Of a stretch of 14,922 nt of DNA, positions 8,411-14,922 are shown in pieces (position 1 is the stretch's first letter; every line of letters starts with the position of its first letter). The position numbers and the translations under genes were made by a program. The DNA is from Francisellaceae bacterium (GTDB lineage: Bacteria > Pseudomonadota > Gammaproteobacteria > Berkiellales > Berkiellaceae): positions 6,556-21,477 of the forward strand of contig JAHFQG010000005.1 in assembly GCA_023266415.1 (NCBI GenBank), read 5' to 3'. The notes under the pieces are model-generated. The model was not told the origin of the DNA and did not search any database. It was given only the letters and a program-made list of their open reading frames with translations.

Positions 8411-8592
8411 AGCTTTTCCTCAACTGTCACCAAATAAGAAATTTTGTTAATCATGCCCCGATTTTCGGGGGTATCTTGAACGACGACCGGTTGACGAATT
8501 TTGCGCAAACCGAGACCTTTAGCGCATGCTTTATGTTTAGGCAAGCGGCCATTCAAACTTTTGTGTAGAGTCACTTGTAAGGTCTTAGGCAT
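8401..8592 (-). CDS. rpmD: 50S ribosomal protein L30
   Basis: L30 is a small 50S protein. The 63 residues begin [20 protein letters not shown] and contain [20 protein letters not shown], the diagnostic L30 segment, then [14 protein letters not shown]. Length matches the family (about 59-63). It overlaps rpsE upstream by 8 nt and rplO downstream by 10 nt, so it is embedded in coupled translation. The Cys-Asp at the C-terminus comes from the stretch that overlaps rplO. Confidence 0.96.
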   Translation of the reverse strand: MPKTLQVTLHKSLNGRLPKHKACAKGLGLRKIRQPVVVQDTPENRGMINKISYLVTVEEKLCD

Positions 8593-9154
8593 TGGGTGTC
8601 TCCTCTTGCCCTCTTACTTCCGCCACGGATTTACCGCGTTTTTGGGCGATGGTTTGAGGGGTTTGGGCGTTGGTGAGGCCTTTTAGGGTAGCCCATACCA
8701 CGTTAACGGGGTTGGTCGAACCGTAGCATTTTGCTAAGACATTTTGGATACCGGCCACTTCAAAAACGGCCCGCATAGCGCCACCAGCGATGATACCAGT
8801 CCCTTCGGAAGCGGGTTTCATGAAGACTTTAGAGGCTCCGTGTTCTGATTCGATGACGTGGTGCAAGGTAGTGCCATTGAGGGGAATTTGAATTAAATTA
8901 CGTCTGGCGTGTTCCATGGCTTTACGGATGGCGTCGGGCACTTCGCGAGCTTTCCCACGACCGATCCCGATACGGCCTTTGCCATCGCCCACCACGGTGA
9001 GGGCGGAGAAGCCAAAAATACGACCTCCTTTGACCACTTTGGCGGTACGATTGACGGCGATGAGTTTTTCTTCGTACTGGCCTTCTAACTTTTTAGTAGG
9101 TTCGCCCGATCTTCTGGCTGGTTCTGATGATTTTCTGGCTGGCTCTGCTGACAT
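8585..9154 (-). CDS. rpsE: 30S ribosomal protein S5 with repeated N-terminal extension
   Basis: S5 lies at the mRNA entrance of the 30S subunit and affects decoding accuracy; its N-terminal loop is the site of classical spectinomycin-resistance changes. The 189-residue protein carries [20 protein letters not shown] (about 29-48), [20 protein letters not shown], and [20 protein letters not shown] followed by [10 protein letters not shown]. The VKGGR loop looks wild type. It is about 22 residues longer than E. coli S5 (167), mainly at the N-terminus, where three heptads [14 protein letters not shown] and SGEPTKK follow the Met. The start at 9154 is supported by TAGGAG 7 nt upstream, overlapping the rplR stop, and no internal Met precedes the conserved domain. 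It overlaps rpmD by 8 nt. Confidence 0.97.
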   Translation of the reverse strand: MSAEPARKSSEPARRSGEPTKKLEGQYEEKLIAVNRTAKVVKGGRIFGFSALTVVGDGKGRIGIGRGKAREVPDAIRKAMEHARRNLIQIPLNGTTLHHVIESEHGASKVFMKPASEGTGIIAGGAMRAVFEVAGIQNVLAKCYGSTNPVNVVWATLKGLTNAQTPQTIAQKRGKSVAEVRGQEETPNA

Positions 9155-9162
9155 ACCCGCTC

Positions 9163-9528
9163 CTACACTTGCAAGCCGCTTTCGCGGGCTGCGTTAATGA
9201 ACGCGGCGATTCGACCGTGGTATTTAAACCCGGAGCGATCACACGCTACTTGTCCTATTCCAGCTTTCTCGGCACGTTGTGCCAATAAAGTGCCGACTTT
9301 TTTAGCCAACTCCAGCTTTCCAGGTTCTTTAGGTTCTTGTTTGAGTTCCAGACTAGAGGCCATTGCCAATACTTTGCCGCCTTCTGGGGCAATGAGTTGG
9401 CCATAAATGTGGTTAGGAGTTCGATGAATGCTAAGACGCACCACGCCTTTTTCAATCCCTAAACGTTTAATTTGTGCCCGTGATCGCTGGGCTCTTTTTA
9501 AACGGGCTTCTTTTTTACTATTGTTCAT
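9163..9528 (-). CDS. rplR: 50S ribosomal protein L18
   Basis: L18 binds 5S rRNA and helps attach it to the 50S central protuberance. The 121 residues show [20 protein letters not shown] at the start, [20 protein letters not shown], then [20 protein letters not shown] and the conserved end [19 protein letters not shown]. Length is near the E. coli protein (117). A TAGGGTG ribosome binding site spans the rplF stop, and rpsE starts 8 nt after this gene ends. Together with rplE (L5) in the same operon it supplies two of the 5S rRNA-binding proteins. Confidence 0.97.
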   Translation of the reverse strand: MNNSKKEARLKRAQRSRAQIKRLGIEKGVVRLSIHRTPNHIYGQLIAPEGGKVLAMASSLELKQEPKEPGKLELAKKVGTLLAQRAEKAGIGQVACDRSGFKYHGRIAAFINAARESGLQV

Positions 9529-9536
9529 AATACACC

Positions 9537-10091
9537 CTACTTAGCCTTCTTCTTGGCTTCTTTCAACACAATAATTTCATCGGAATAACGCACCCCTTTG
9601 CCTTTGTAGCACTCTGGGGGGCGGTATCCGCGCACTTTGGCAGCCACCTGACCTACAACTTGACGGTCAACCCCACGGATTTCGATTTCTGTGTTACTGG
9701 GGGTAGCAATTTCTATTCCTTCTGGCGCTTGGTATTCGAGGGGATGTGAAAACCCCAAGGTTAGGTCCAGGACGAAGATTTTTCCTTTTTTCTCGGCTTT
9801 AGCGCGGTATCCCACGCCAACCAGCAGTAATTTCTTCATGAATCCGACGCTGACGCCTTGCACATGGTTGTTGAGGATAGCTCGTGTTGTACCGGCTTGG
9901 ATATTGCAGTCTGGAAACTTTTCATTGGCATTGATGATCAATTGGTGATCTTCGCTGGTGACTGAGCAAGCGGGGTGCAGGGTGTGGTGCACTGTTCCTT
10001 TAGGGCCTTTGATGGTCACTTTTTGCTCTATGATGGTAACCTCTACGCCTTTTGGCAGAGGGATGGGTTTTCGCCCGACTCTTGAAGACAT
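9537..10091 (-). CDS. rplF: 50S ribosomal protein L6
   Basis: L6 lies near the sarcin-ricin loop and the factor-binding region of the 50S subunit. The 184-residue product starts MSSRVGRKPIPLPKGVEV and has the two-domain L6 pattern: VTIKGPKGTV, GTTRAILNNHVQGVSVGF, LLLVGVGYRAKAE, LGFSHPLEYQAPEGI and the signature YKGKGVRYSDE near the C-terminus, ending KEAKKKAK. Length is slightly above E. coli (177). The GAGAGGGGAAG site upstream is strong. It lies between rpsH and rplR as in the standard spc operon. Confidence 0.98.
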   Translation of the reverse strand: MSSRVGRKPIPLPKGVEVTIIEQKVTIKGPKGTVHHTLHPACSVTSEDHQLIINANEKFPDCNIQAGTTRAILNNHVQGVSVGFMKKLLLVGVGYRAKAEKKGKIFVLDLTLGFSHPLEYQAPEGIEIATPSNTEIEIRGVDRQVVGQVAAKVRGYRPPECYKGKGVRYSDEIIVLKEAKKKAK

Positions 10092-10106
10092 GTTACTTCC
10101 CCTCTC

Positions 10107-10502
10107 CTATTCCACTGAACAGAGCATTTCGCCGCCCTGTCCCATTTCTTTTGCCACTCGTCCGGTCACAATTCCTTTGGAAGTGGACACAATAATGATG
10201 CCCAATCCGCTCATGACTTCTGGTATTGCGGTAGCCGCGCAGTACCGGCGCAATCCGGGTTTGCTTAAGCGTTTAATACGTTCGATCACGGGTTTCCCTT
10301 GGTGGTACTTTAGCACCACTTTTAACACAGGTTTATTGTCCATGGTTTGTTGTTCGTAGGCCAGAATATAGCCTTCTGACAACAGCACTTGGGCGATAGC
10401 CTTTTTGATATTAGATGCTGGCATGATAACTTCGAGCCGATTGACGGCCTGCGCATTTCGAATGCGGGTTAGCATATCAGCGATTGGATCTTGCATACTC
10501 AT
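10107..10502 (-). CDS. rpsH: 30S ribosomal protein S8
   Basis: S8 is a primary 16S rRNA-binding protein and, in E. coli, the feedback repressor of the spc operon. The 131 residues start MSMQDPIADMLTRIRNAQ and include VLKYHQGKPVIERIKRLSKP and the C-terminal rRNA-binding stretch GLGIIIVSTSKGIVTGR. The ATG at 10502 matches the family N-terminus and has GAGGAAA 6 nt upstream; an in-frame TTG at 10517 lies upstream of that site and was rejected. rpsN ends 15 nt before it. I could not identify an S8 operator near the rplX-rplE junction, where E. coli has one. Confidence 0.98.
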   Translation of the reverse strand: MSMQDPIADMLTRIRNAQAVNRLEVIMPASNIKKAIAQVLLSEGYILAYEQQTMDNKPVLKVVLKYHQGKPVIERIKRLSKPGLRRYCAATAIPEVMSGLGIIIVSTSKGIVTGRVAKEMGQGGEMLCSVE

Positions 10503-10517
10503 CGAATCTTTCCTCAA

Positions 10518-10820
10518 TTACCAGCTTGATTTCACAACACCTGGGACTTCGCCTTGCATGACGCGGCGCCGCAATTCATTACGGCCCAGTCCAAATTTAC
10601 GATATACCCCACGTGCACGGCCGGTGATCCGACAACGATGGCTGATACGCGTGTAACTGGAATCTCGGGGTAATTTTTCCAGTTGTGCCAACACTTTAAA
10701 TTTATCATCTAAATCTAGATTAGGATCATTGAGTTGTTTACGTAACTCTGTGCGTATGGGCTTCAGGCGCTGCAAAGCGATTCTTTTCTTTTCACGGCGG
10801 ATCATCCGAAGACTGGCCAT
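10518..10820 (-). CDS. rpsN: 30S ribosomal protein S14, zinc-independent long form
   Basis: S14 is a 30S head protein. The 100-residue product is the long type without the C-x2-C zinc ribbon found in the short form; only one Cys is present in the HRCRITGR segment. Diagnostic motifs are LPRDSSYTRI, RCRITGRARGVYRKFGLGRN and the end GEVPGVVKSSW. The ATG at 10820 was chosen because it follows a strong GGAGG site inside the last codons of rplE and matches the family length (101 in E. coli). The gap to the rplE stop is 1 nt, so the two genes are almost certainly translated in a coupled way. Confidence 0.97.
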   Translation of the reverse strand: MASLRMIRREKKRIALQRLKPIRTELRKQLNDPNLDLDDKFKVLAQLEKLPRDSSYTRISHRCRITGRARGVYRKFGLGRNELRRRVMQGEVPGVVKSSW

Positions 10821-10821
10821 A

Positions 10822-11409
10822 TTATTTATCCTCCTGAGTTTTTCGAGACTCAATGATACGGAATGGAAAATTGAATGCTTTTAACAAAGCCAGTCCTTCT
10901 TCATTTGTTTTGGCGGTGGTGGTAATGGTGATATCCAAGCCTCGTATTTTATCGACGGCATTAAAATCGACTTCGGGGAACAGAATTTGTTCTTTGATGC
11001 CCAGGCTATAATTGCCACGACCATCGAAGGAGCGTGGGTTGAGGCCTCGGAAGTCGCGGGTACGAGGCACAGCAATGCTGAGCAAGCGATCTAAAAATTC
11101 GTACATTTGGTTTTTGCGGAGGGTAACTTTGCATCCGATGGGCCAACCTTCTCGAATTTTGAAGCCGGCGATGGATTTACGGGCTTTGGTAATAACTGCT
11201 TTTTGGCCGGCGATACGGGTGAGTTGTTGTTGAGCATTATCGATATTCTTTTTATCTTCTGCGGCTTCACCCACGCCCATATTGAGGGTAATTTTGACAA
11301 TTTTAGGCACTTGGGTTGTATTTTTGTACCCATATTGTGCCTGCAGTGTTTTGATGACGGAATTGTGGTAAAACTCTCTCAATCTTGGTGATTTGACTAG
11401 CTCAGACAT
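10822..11409 (-). CDS. rplE: 50S ribosomal protein L5, slightly extended
   Basis: L5 binds 5S rRNA and contacts the 30S head through bridge B1b. The 195 residues include [40 protein letters not shown] with [26 protein letters not shown] and [21 protein letters not shown]. coli L5 is 179 residues; here there are about eight extra residues at the N-terminus ([10 protein letters not shown] region) and about nine at the C-terminus (ESRKTQEDK), where the family normally ends near FPF. The C-terminal extra codons also hold the rpsN Shine-Dalgarno sequence. The start overlaps rplX by 8 nt and is preceded by AGGAGAGG. Confidence 0.97.
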   Translation of the reverse strand: MSELVKSPRLREFYHNSVIKTLQAQYGYKNTTQVPKIVKITLNMGVGEAAEDKKNIDNAQQQLTRIAGQKAVITKARKSIAGFKIREGWPIGCKVTLRKNQMYEFLDRLLSIAVPRTRDFRGLNPRSFDGRGNYSLGIKEQILFPEVDFNAVDKIRGLDITITTTAKTNEEGLALLKAFNFPFRIIESRKTQEDK

Positions 11410-11740
11410 TGACCACCTCTCCTGTTGTTTTAAAATATCGAACGAATTTCCCGTCTTCTAAAGTTCGGATCCCCACTTTTTCAGATTTACCCGTAGTGGC
11501 ATTGACCAACCGCACATTGGAAACGTGGACGGGGGCTTCTTGGGTTACAATGCCGCCAGGATTATTGGCCTGAGGGTTTGGTTTAATGTGTTTGGTGCGT
11601 TTATTCACGCCTTCCACCATCACCCAAAGCCCTTGAGCAGGATTGGTTGTTTTTTCAATAAAACGCAGCACCTTACCGGTGAGCCCTTTATCTTTGCCTG
11701 TCATCACTTGGACAGTATCGCCTACGCGTATCTTTTTCAT
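11402..11740 (-). CDS. rplX: 50S ribosomal protein L24
   Basis: L24 is an assembly initiator of the 50S subunit near the exit tunnel. The 112 residues carry the KOW motif at the N-terminus ([19 protein letters not shown], then LTGKVLRF), followed by [16 protein letters not shown] and the [18 protein letters not shown] stretch. Length is a little over E. coli (104). A good AAGAAGG site lies in the 11-nt gap after rplN. The 3' end overlaps the rplE start by 8 nt. Confidence 0.97.
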   Translation of the reverse strand: MKKIRVGDTVQVMTGKDKGLTGKVLRFIEKTTNPAQGLWVMVEGVNKRTKHIKPNPQANNPGGIVTQEAPVHVSNVRLVNATTGKSEKVGIRTLEDGKFVRYFKTTGEVVNV

Positions 11741-11751
11741 TACAAACCTTC

Positions 11752-12117
11752 TTATAACACTTCTGGTGCCAACGAAATAATTTTCATATATGAGTCGCGC
11801 AGTTCACGCGTAACGGGTCCGAATATACGAGTTCCGAGGGGTTGTTTTTGCGCGTTAAGCAAAACAACGGCATTGCCATCGAAACGGATGCGGGAGCCAT
11901 CATCGCGTCTAACGCCTTGTCGAGTACGAACTACCACTGCAAACAAGACTTCTCCCTTTTTCACTTTTCCGCGAGGAATTGCGTCTTTGACAGACACGCG
12001 GATGATATCGCCGATTTTGGCATAGCGGCGATGGGAGCCGCCCAATACCTTGATACACATCACGCGACGTGCTCCGCTGTTATCTGCAACGTCTAGGACG
12101 GATTGCATTTGTATCAT
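11752..12117 (-). CDS. rplN: 50S ribosomal protein L14
   Basis: L14 sits at the subunit interface (bridges B5 and B8) and is the target of the silencing factor RsfS. The 121-residue protein opens [20 protein letters not shown] and contains [55 protein letters not shown] and [13 protein letters not shown], all family hallmarks. It starts 1 nt after the rpsQ stop codon, with its AGAGGT site inside the last rpsQ codons. It is normally the first spc gene, but no promoter can be separated from the rpsQ coding sequence by eye. Confidence 0.98.
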   Translation of the reverse strand: MIQMQSVLDVADNSGARRVMCIKVLGGSHRRYAKIGDIIRVSVKDAIPRGKVKKGEVLFAVVVRTRQGVRRDDGSRIRFDGNAVVLLNAQKQPLGTRIFGPVTRELRDSYMKIISLAPEVL

Positions 12118-12118
12118 G

Positions 12119-12370
12119 CTATACCTCTATAATTTCAATTAATTCCCAAGTTTTTGTCTTGGAATAAGGGCGACACTGTTTAATGCGCACTTTATCCCCC
12201 GTTTTGGCACGATTTTGTTCGTCATGCACATGAAACTTAGTTTTTGAACGCACTACTTTACCATATTCTGCGTGTGGTTGTGTTCTGATTACAGACACGG
12301 TAACTGTTTTATCACGGCCGTGTTTTTCGACCACGCCTTCGATCAGGCGACTTTGTTTTTGTTCGCTCAT
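12119..12370 (-). CDS. rpsQ: 30S ribosomal protein S17
   Basis: S17 is a primary binder of the 16S rRNA 5' domain. The 83 residues contain [18 protein letters not shown] (residues 10-27), then the [16 protein letters not shown] segment and the [20 protein letters not shown] signature of the family. Length equals E. coli (84). It overlaps rpmC by an ATGA junction of 4 nt, a textbook coupling arrangement. It is the last S10-operon gene. Confidence 0.97.
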   Translation of the reverse strand: MSEQKQSRLIEGVVEKHGRDKTVTVSVIRTQPHAEYGKVVRSKTKFHVHDEQNRAKTGDKVRIKQCRPYSKTKTWELIEIIEV

Positions 12371-12564
12371 GTTTTGTCCTTTTTTGCTGCTCGGACGAGG
12401 GTTTTAATACGGGCCACTGTGAGTCGAGCTTCCGTGACCAAATGGTGTTTGGTCAGTTGTTTTGCTGCTATTTGGAAGCGCATTTTAACTTGTTCGAGGC
12501 GGATCTCTTTAAGTAAATCGCCTAACTCAGGAATCGTTTTTTGTCGTAATTCAGCTATTTTCAT
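12367..12564 (-). CDS. rpmC: 50S ribosomal protein L29
   Basis: L29 is a small helical-hairpin protein at the tunnel exit and part of the docking site for SRP and trigger factor together with L23. The 65-residue product starts [20 protein letters not shown] and has the conserved ARLTVARIKTL end. The ATG at 12564 overlaps the rplP stop by one base (TGATG). A GTG one codon upstream is in frame but less likely. Length is close to E. coli (63). Confidence 0.95.
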   Translation of the reverse strand: MKIAELRQKTIPELGDLLKEIRLEQVKMRFQIAAKQLTKHHLVTEARLTVARIKTLVRAAKKDKT

Positions 12565-12977
12565 CACATCACCGTCCGTTTCACAACTTCCGTTCTAACC
12601 GGAAGTTTTGCTGCTGCCAATTGTAACGCTTCGTGGGCAACTTCGGAGGTTACCCCCTCAATTTCATAAAGCACACGACCTGGTTGTACTAAGCCAACCC
12701 AATATTCGACGTTTCCTTTCCCTTTCCCTTGACGCACCTCAAGAGGCTTTTGAGTAATAGGTTTATCAGGAAAAATTCGGATCCAAATTTTACCGCCACG
12801 CTTCACATGACGAGTCAAAGCACGACGAGCAGCTTCAATTTGACGTGCTGTAATACGACCCCGAGTGGTTGCTCGTAGTCCATATTCTCCAAAGCTGACT
12901 TTGGCGCCGCGCGTTGCTAGACCGCGATTACGTCCCTTGTGCATTTTTCTAAATTTGGTTCGTTTTGGCTGTAACAT
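12564..12977 (-). CDS. rplP: 50S ribosomal protein L16
   Basis: L16 organises the A site of the 50S subunit. The 137 residues start [19 protein letters not shown], contain [20 protein letters not shown] with PITQKP, and the [20 protein letters not shown] loop that reaches toward the peptidyl-transferase centre, then [20 protein letters not shown]. Length matches E. coli (136). It starts 1 nt after the rpsC stop and shares one base with the rpmC start. Confidence 0.98.
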   Translation of the reverse strand: MLQPKRTKFRKMHKGRNRGLATRGAKVSFGEYGLRATTRGRITARQIEAARRALTRHVKRGGKIWIRIFPDKPITQKPLEVRQGKGKGNVEYWVGLVQPGRVLYEIEGVTSEVAHEALQLAAAKLPVRTEVVKRTVM

Positions 12978-12978
12978 G

Positions 12979-13647
12979 TTAACCCCCTACTGTCCCGCTC
13001 TCTTTTTGAGCTTCTTCGTTAGATAACACTTCGCCTTTAAATATCCAAACTTTAACCCCGATGATGCCGTAGGTGGTCTTGGCTTCTGCCACCCCATAAT
13101 CGATGTTAGCACGGAATGTATGTAACGGAACGCGACCTTCACGAACCCATTCGCAACGAGCAATTTCAGCCCCGCCCAAACGACCGGAAACGCAAATTTT
13201 AATTCCTTTGGCACCCAAGCGGATGGCATTACTAACTGCACGCTTCATGGCTCTACGGAACATAACACGTTTTTCCAATTGCTGTGCGATACTTTCAGCA
13301 ACCAAAGTAGAATCCAACTCTGGTTTACGAATTTCTTCGATATTCACCCGTACTGGCACACCCATAAATTTGGAAATGTCTTGGCGTAATTTTTCAATGT
13401 CTTCGCCTTTCTTGCCAATAACCATCCCAGGACGTGCGGTATAAATAGTAATACAAGCATTACGTGCTGGCCGTTCTATTTGGATACGGCTCACGAATGC
13501 TTTTGAGAGTTTTTTATGTAAGTATTCGCGTGTTTTAATATCGCTATACAACATATCGGCATAATTTTTAGAATTAGCATACCACATAGAACGATGTGTT
13601 TCGACAATCCCTAAGCGAATTCCGGTTGGGTGTACTTTCTGTCCCAT
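12979..13647 (-). CDS. rpsC: 30S ribosomal protein S3
   Basis: S3 lines the mRNA entry channel on the 30S head and contributes to the ribosomal helicase activity. The 222 residues start [18 protein letters not shown], contain the KH-domain GxxG signature within [20 protein letters not shown] at about 69-88, and the C-terminal domain motif [18 protein letters not shown] with [20 protein letters not shown]. It is slightly shorter than E. coli S3 (233) because the C-terminal tail is short. An AGAGGA site inside the last rplV codons precedes the ATG, and the gap to rplV is 1 nt. Confidence 0.98.
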   Translation of the reverse strand: MGQKVHPTGIRLGIVETHRSMWYANSKNYADMLYSDIKTREYLHKKLSKAFVSRIQIERPARNACITIYTARPGMVIGKKGEDIEKLRQDISKFMGVPVRVNIEEIRKPELDSTLVAESIAQQLEKRVMFRRAMKRAVSNAIRLGAKGIKICVSGRLGGAEIARCEWVREGRVPLHTFRANIDYGVAEAKTTYGIIGVKVWIFKGEVLSNEEAQKESGTVGG

Positions 13648-13648
13648 A

Positions 13649-13993
13649 TTATCCTCTCTCTGGTGTCATATTCGATACACGGATGCGAATATGGCAACGA
13701 CGTTTTAAAATAGGGCTCGATCTGCCTTTTGCCCGTGCCCGAAAGCGCTTCAGGACCGCAGCTTCATCCACACAAATTTCGCTTACTTTCAAGGTATCAA
13801 TATCTTCATTTTCATTGTGTTCTGCATTTGCAATGGCTGATTTTAACACTTTGATGAGGATACCCGCCGCTTTTTTCTCACAAAACGACAAGAAATCAAA
13901 GGCCTTTTGAACAGGTAAACCTCGAATTTCATTTGCTACCAGCCGTGCTTTTTGGGGGGATAACCCGGCATCTTTCAAAATTGCAATGGCCAT
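13649..13993 (-). CDS. rplV: 50S ribosomal protein L22
   Basis: L22 has a beta-hairpin that lines the exit-tunnel constriction and is a known site of macrolide-resistance changes. The 114 residues include the family core [20 protein letters not shown] (12-31), [20 protein letters not shown] and the hairpin region [20 protein letters not shown]. No deletion in the hairpin is evident. The N-terminus is a little shorter than in E. coli before the PQKARLVA motif, but the end is longer (SNMTPERG). The ATG overlaps the rpsS stop by one base (TAATG). Confidence 0.97.
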   Translation of the reverse strand: MAIAILKDAGLSPQKARLVANEIRGLPVQKAFDFLSFCEKKAAGILIKVLKSAIANAEHNENEDIDTLKVSEICVDEAAVLKRFRARAKGRSSPILKRRCHIRIRVSNMTPERG

Positions 13994-14310
13994 TATTTTT
14001 TATCCCCTTTGTCTTTATCTTTCTTCACGGGTGCACCTACTTTTTTGTCGCTTGAGTGACCTTTAAAAGTCCGTGTCGGCGAAAATTCACCCAACTTATG
14101 GCCCACCATGTTTTCGGTAACCATAACCGGAACAAAAACTTTGCCGTTGTGCACCATGAAAGTGATTCCGACAAAATCAGGCATCACGGTACTACGACGT
14201 GACCAAGTTTGTATAACCATTTTAGCGCGTGCGCCCCCTACCCGAACCTTGTCGACTTTCTTCAACAGTTTTGGGCTGCAGTAGGGCCCTTTTTTCAATG
14301 AACGTGCCAT
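13993..14310 (-). CDS. rpsS: 30S ribosomal protein S19 with lysine/aspartate tail
   Basis: S19 is in the 30S head next to S13, and its tail approaches A- and P-site tRNAs. The 105 residues start [20 protein letters not shown] and contain [40 protein letters not shown] and [11 protein letters not shown]. coli S19 has 92 residues; here about 12-15 extra residues form a charged tail ([15 protein letters not shown]). The AAGGGG site upstream is strong, and rplB ends 11 nt before. Confidence 0.97.
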   Translation of the reverse strand: MARSLKKGPYCSPKLLKKVDKVRVGGARAKMVIQTWSRRSTVMPDFVGITFMVHNGKVFVPVMVTENMVGHKLGEFSPTRTFKGHSSDKKVGAPVKKDKDKGDKK

Positions 14311-14321
14311 ATTAAAACCCC

Positions 14322-14921
14322 TTACCCTTTTTTGCGACGGTCACGTTGCCGTACGATCATGCGACTCGATGGCTTTTTAGGAGAACGTGTCTTCTTGCCA
14401 TCAATGAGACCATTGCGATTACAAGGATGACGGCCCCCGGATGTTCGGCCTTCCCCACCCCCCAATGGATGGTCCACTGGATTCATGGCCACACCGCGTA
14501 CGGTGGGTCGAATACCCCGCCAACGTTTGGCACCGGCTTTACCCAGCACCCGTAAATTATGTTCAGAATTGCCCACTTCGCCCAACACGGCACGGCATTG
14601 ACGCAACACTTTGCGCATTTCGCCCGAGCGTAAACGGACAGTGGCATAGGCGCCTTCTTTGGCCATTAGTTGCATTTGAGCGCCAGCGGTTCTACCCAAT
14701 TGGGCACCTTTGCCCGGTTTCATTTCCACACAGTGGATAACAGAACCCACGGGGATGTTTTCCAACGGCAGACAATTGCCCAATTCGATGGGTGCTTCTG
14801 GGCCCGATTGCAATACTTGGCCAGCAACCACCCCTTTGGGGGCAATAATGTAGCGACGTTCCCCATCTTGATAGAGCAACAAAGCGATGTTGGCGGTACG
14901 GTTTGGATCATACTCCAAACG
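14322..14921 (-). CDS. rplB: 50S ribosomal protein L2 (5' end outside the window)
   Basis: L2 is needed for subunit joining and lies close to the peptidyl-transferase centre. The visible C-terminal 199 residues begin [20 protein letters not shown], which aligns to about residue 75 of the 273-residue E. coli protein, so roughly the first quarter is missing. The stretch [20 protein letters not shown], the LRSGEMRKV segment, [20 protein letters not shown] and [14 protein letters not shown] are all recognisable. The His corresponding to E. coli His-229 is present (14469-14471), but the second His of the usual HPHGGG loop is Leu (codon 14463-14465). The C-terminal tail ([17 protein letters not shown] region) also diverges from enterobacterial L2. 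The TTG at 14918 is internal, not a start. Confidence 0.98.
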   Translation of the reverse strand, partial: RLEYDPNRTANIALLLYQDGERRYIIAPKGVVAGQVLQSGPEAPIELGNCLPLENIPVGSVIHCVEMKPGKGAQLGRTAGAQMQLMAKEGAYATVRLRSGEMRKVLRQCRAVLGEVGNSEHNLRVLGKAGAKRWRGIRPTVRGVAMNPVDHPLGGGEGRTSGGRHPCNRNGLIDGKKTRSPKKPSSRMIVRQRDRRKKG

Positions 14922-14922
14922 T

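Noticed and set aside
9958..10359. 133-codon open frame on the plus strand opposite rplF and rpsH
   Set aside because: Same reasoning: antisense to conserved genes, composition without recognisable protein features.
10503..10517. TTG start adding five residues to rpsH
   Set aside because: The TTG lies upstream of the GAGGAAA site, and the family N-terminus MSMQDPIADML begins at 10502.
10821..10853. Longer rpsN start at 10853
   Set aside because: It would overlap rplE and put the strong GGAGG site inside the gene. S14 length and N-terminus fit the ATG at 10820.
11380..11470. S8 repressor-binding site at the rplX-rplE junction, as in E. coli
   Set aside because: The genes overlap here, and I could not draw a convincing helix resembling the S8 target by eye. 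A covariance search would be needed.
11525..12025. 166-codon open frame on the plus strand opposite rplX and rplN
   Set aside because: It is antisense to two conserved ribosomal genes, has no plausible ribosome binding site or family features, and looks like a by-product of codon bias.

Overview
This window is a housekeeping block from a bacterium, most likely a gammaproteobacterium. Three things point there. The partial UvrA is very close to the enterobacterial protein. The ribosomal genes run in the S10/spc/alpha order, with rpsD inside the alpha operon and rpmJ directly after secY, without the infA or adk found there in some other proteobacterial classes. The S14 protein is the long zinc-free type. 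A host-associated member such as the Legionellales is a plausible guess, from the small opacity-like porin and several slightly divergent ribosomal proteins, but this is inference.

Layout. From the left edge to 2731 on the plus strand lies uvrA, lacking about 22 N-terminal codons outside the window. At 2804-3580 (plus) is a secreted beta-barrel outer membrane protein of unassigned function, with its own likely promoter and a good ribosome binding site. A bidirectional intrinsic terminator at 3616-3639, preceded by a perfect 20-bp palindrome at 3588-3607, separates it from the converging ribosomal cluster. From 3646 to the right edge everything is on the minus strand. In transcription order, right to left, the genes are rplB (partial), rpsS, rplV, rpsC, rplP, rpmC, rpsQ (end of the S10 operon); rplN, rplX, rplE, rpsN, rpsH, rplF, rplR, rpsE, rpmD, rplO, secY, rpmJ (spc operon); and rpsM, rpsK, rpsD, rpoA, rplQ (alpha operon).

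The genes from rplB to rplQ are tightly packed. Junctions range from a 10-nt overlap to small gaps, and the largest gap is 65 nt between rpmJ and rpsM, so translational coupling is probable at many of them. Together they make most of the proteins of the 50S exit-tunnel and peptidyl-transferase surroundings, the 30S head and body, the SecY translocon channel and the RNA polymerase alpha subunit. No intergenic stretch exceeds 300 bases. I see no tRNA, rRNA, CRISPR array, insertion sequence or phage gene.

I found no undescribed multi-gene system. The points worth a second look are small: the orphan porin, a heptapeptide repeat at the S5 N-terminus, a His-to-Leu change in the conserved L2 peptidyl-transferase loop, extended termini on S13, S19 and L5, a C8 tract abutting the rpoA Shine-Dalgarno sequence, and a possible attenuator at the end of rpmJ.
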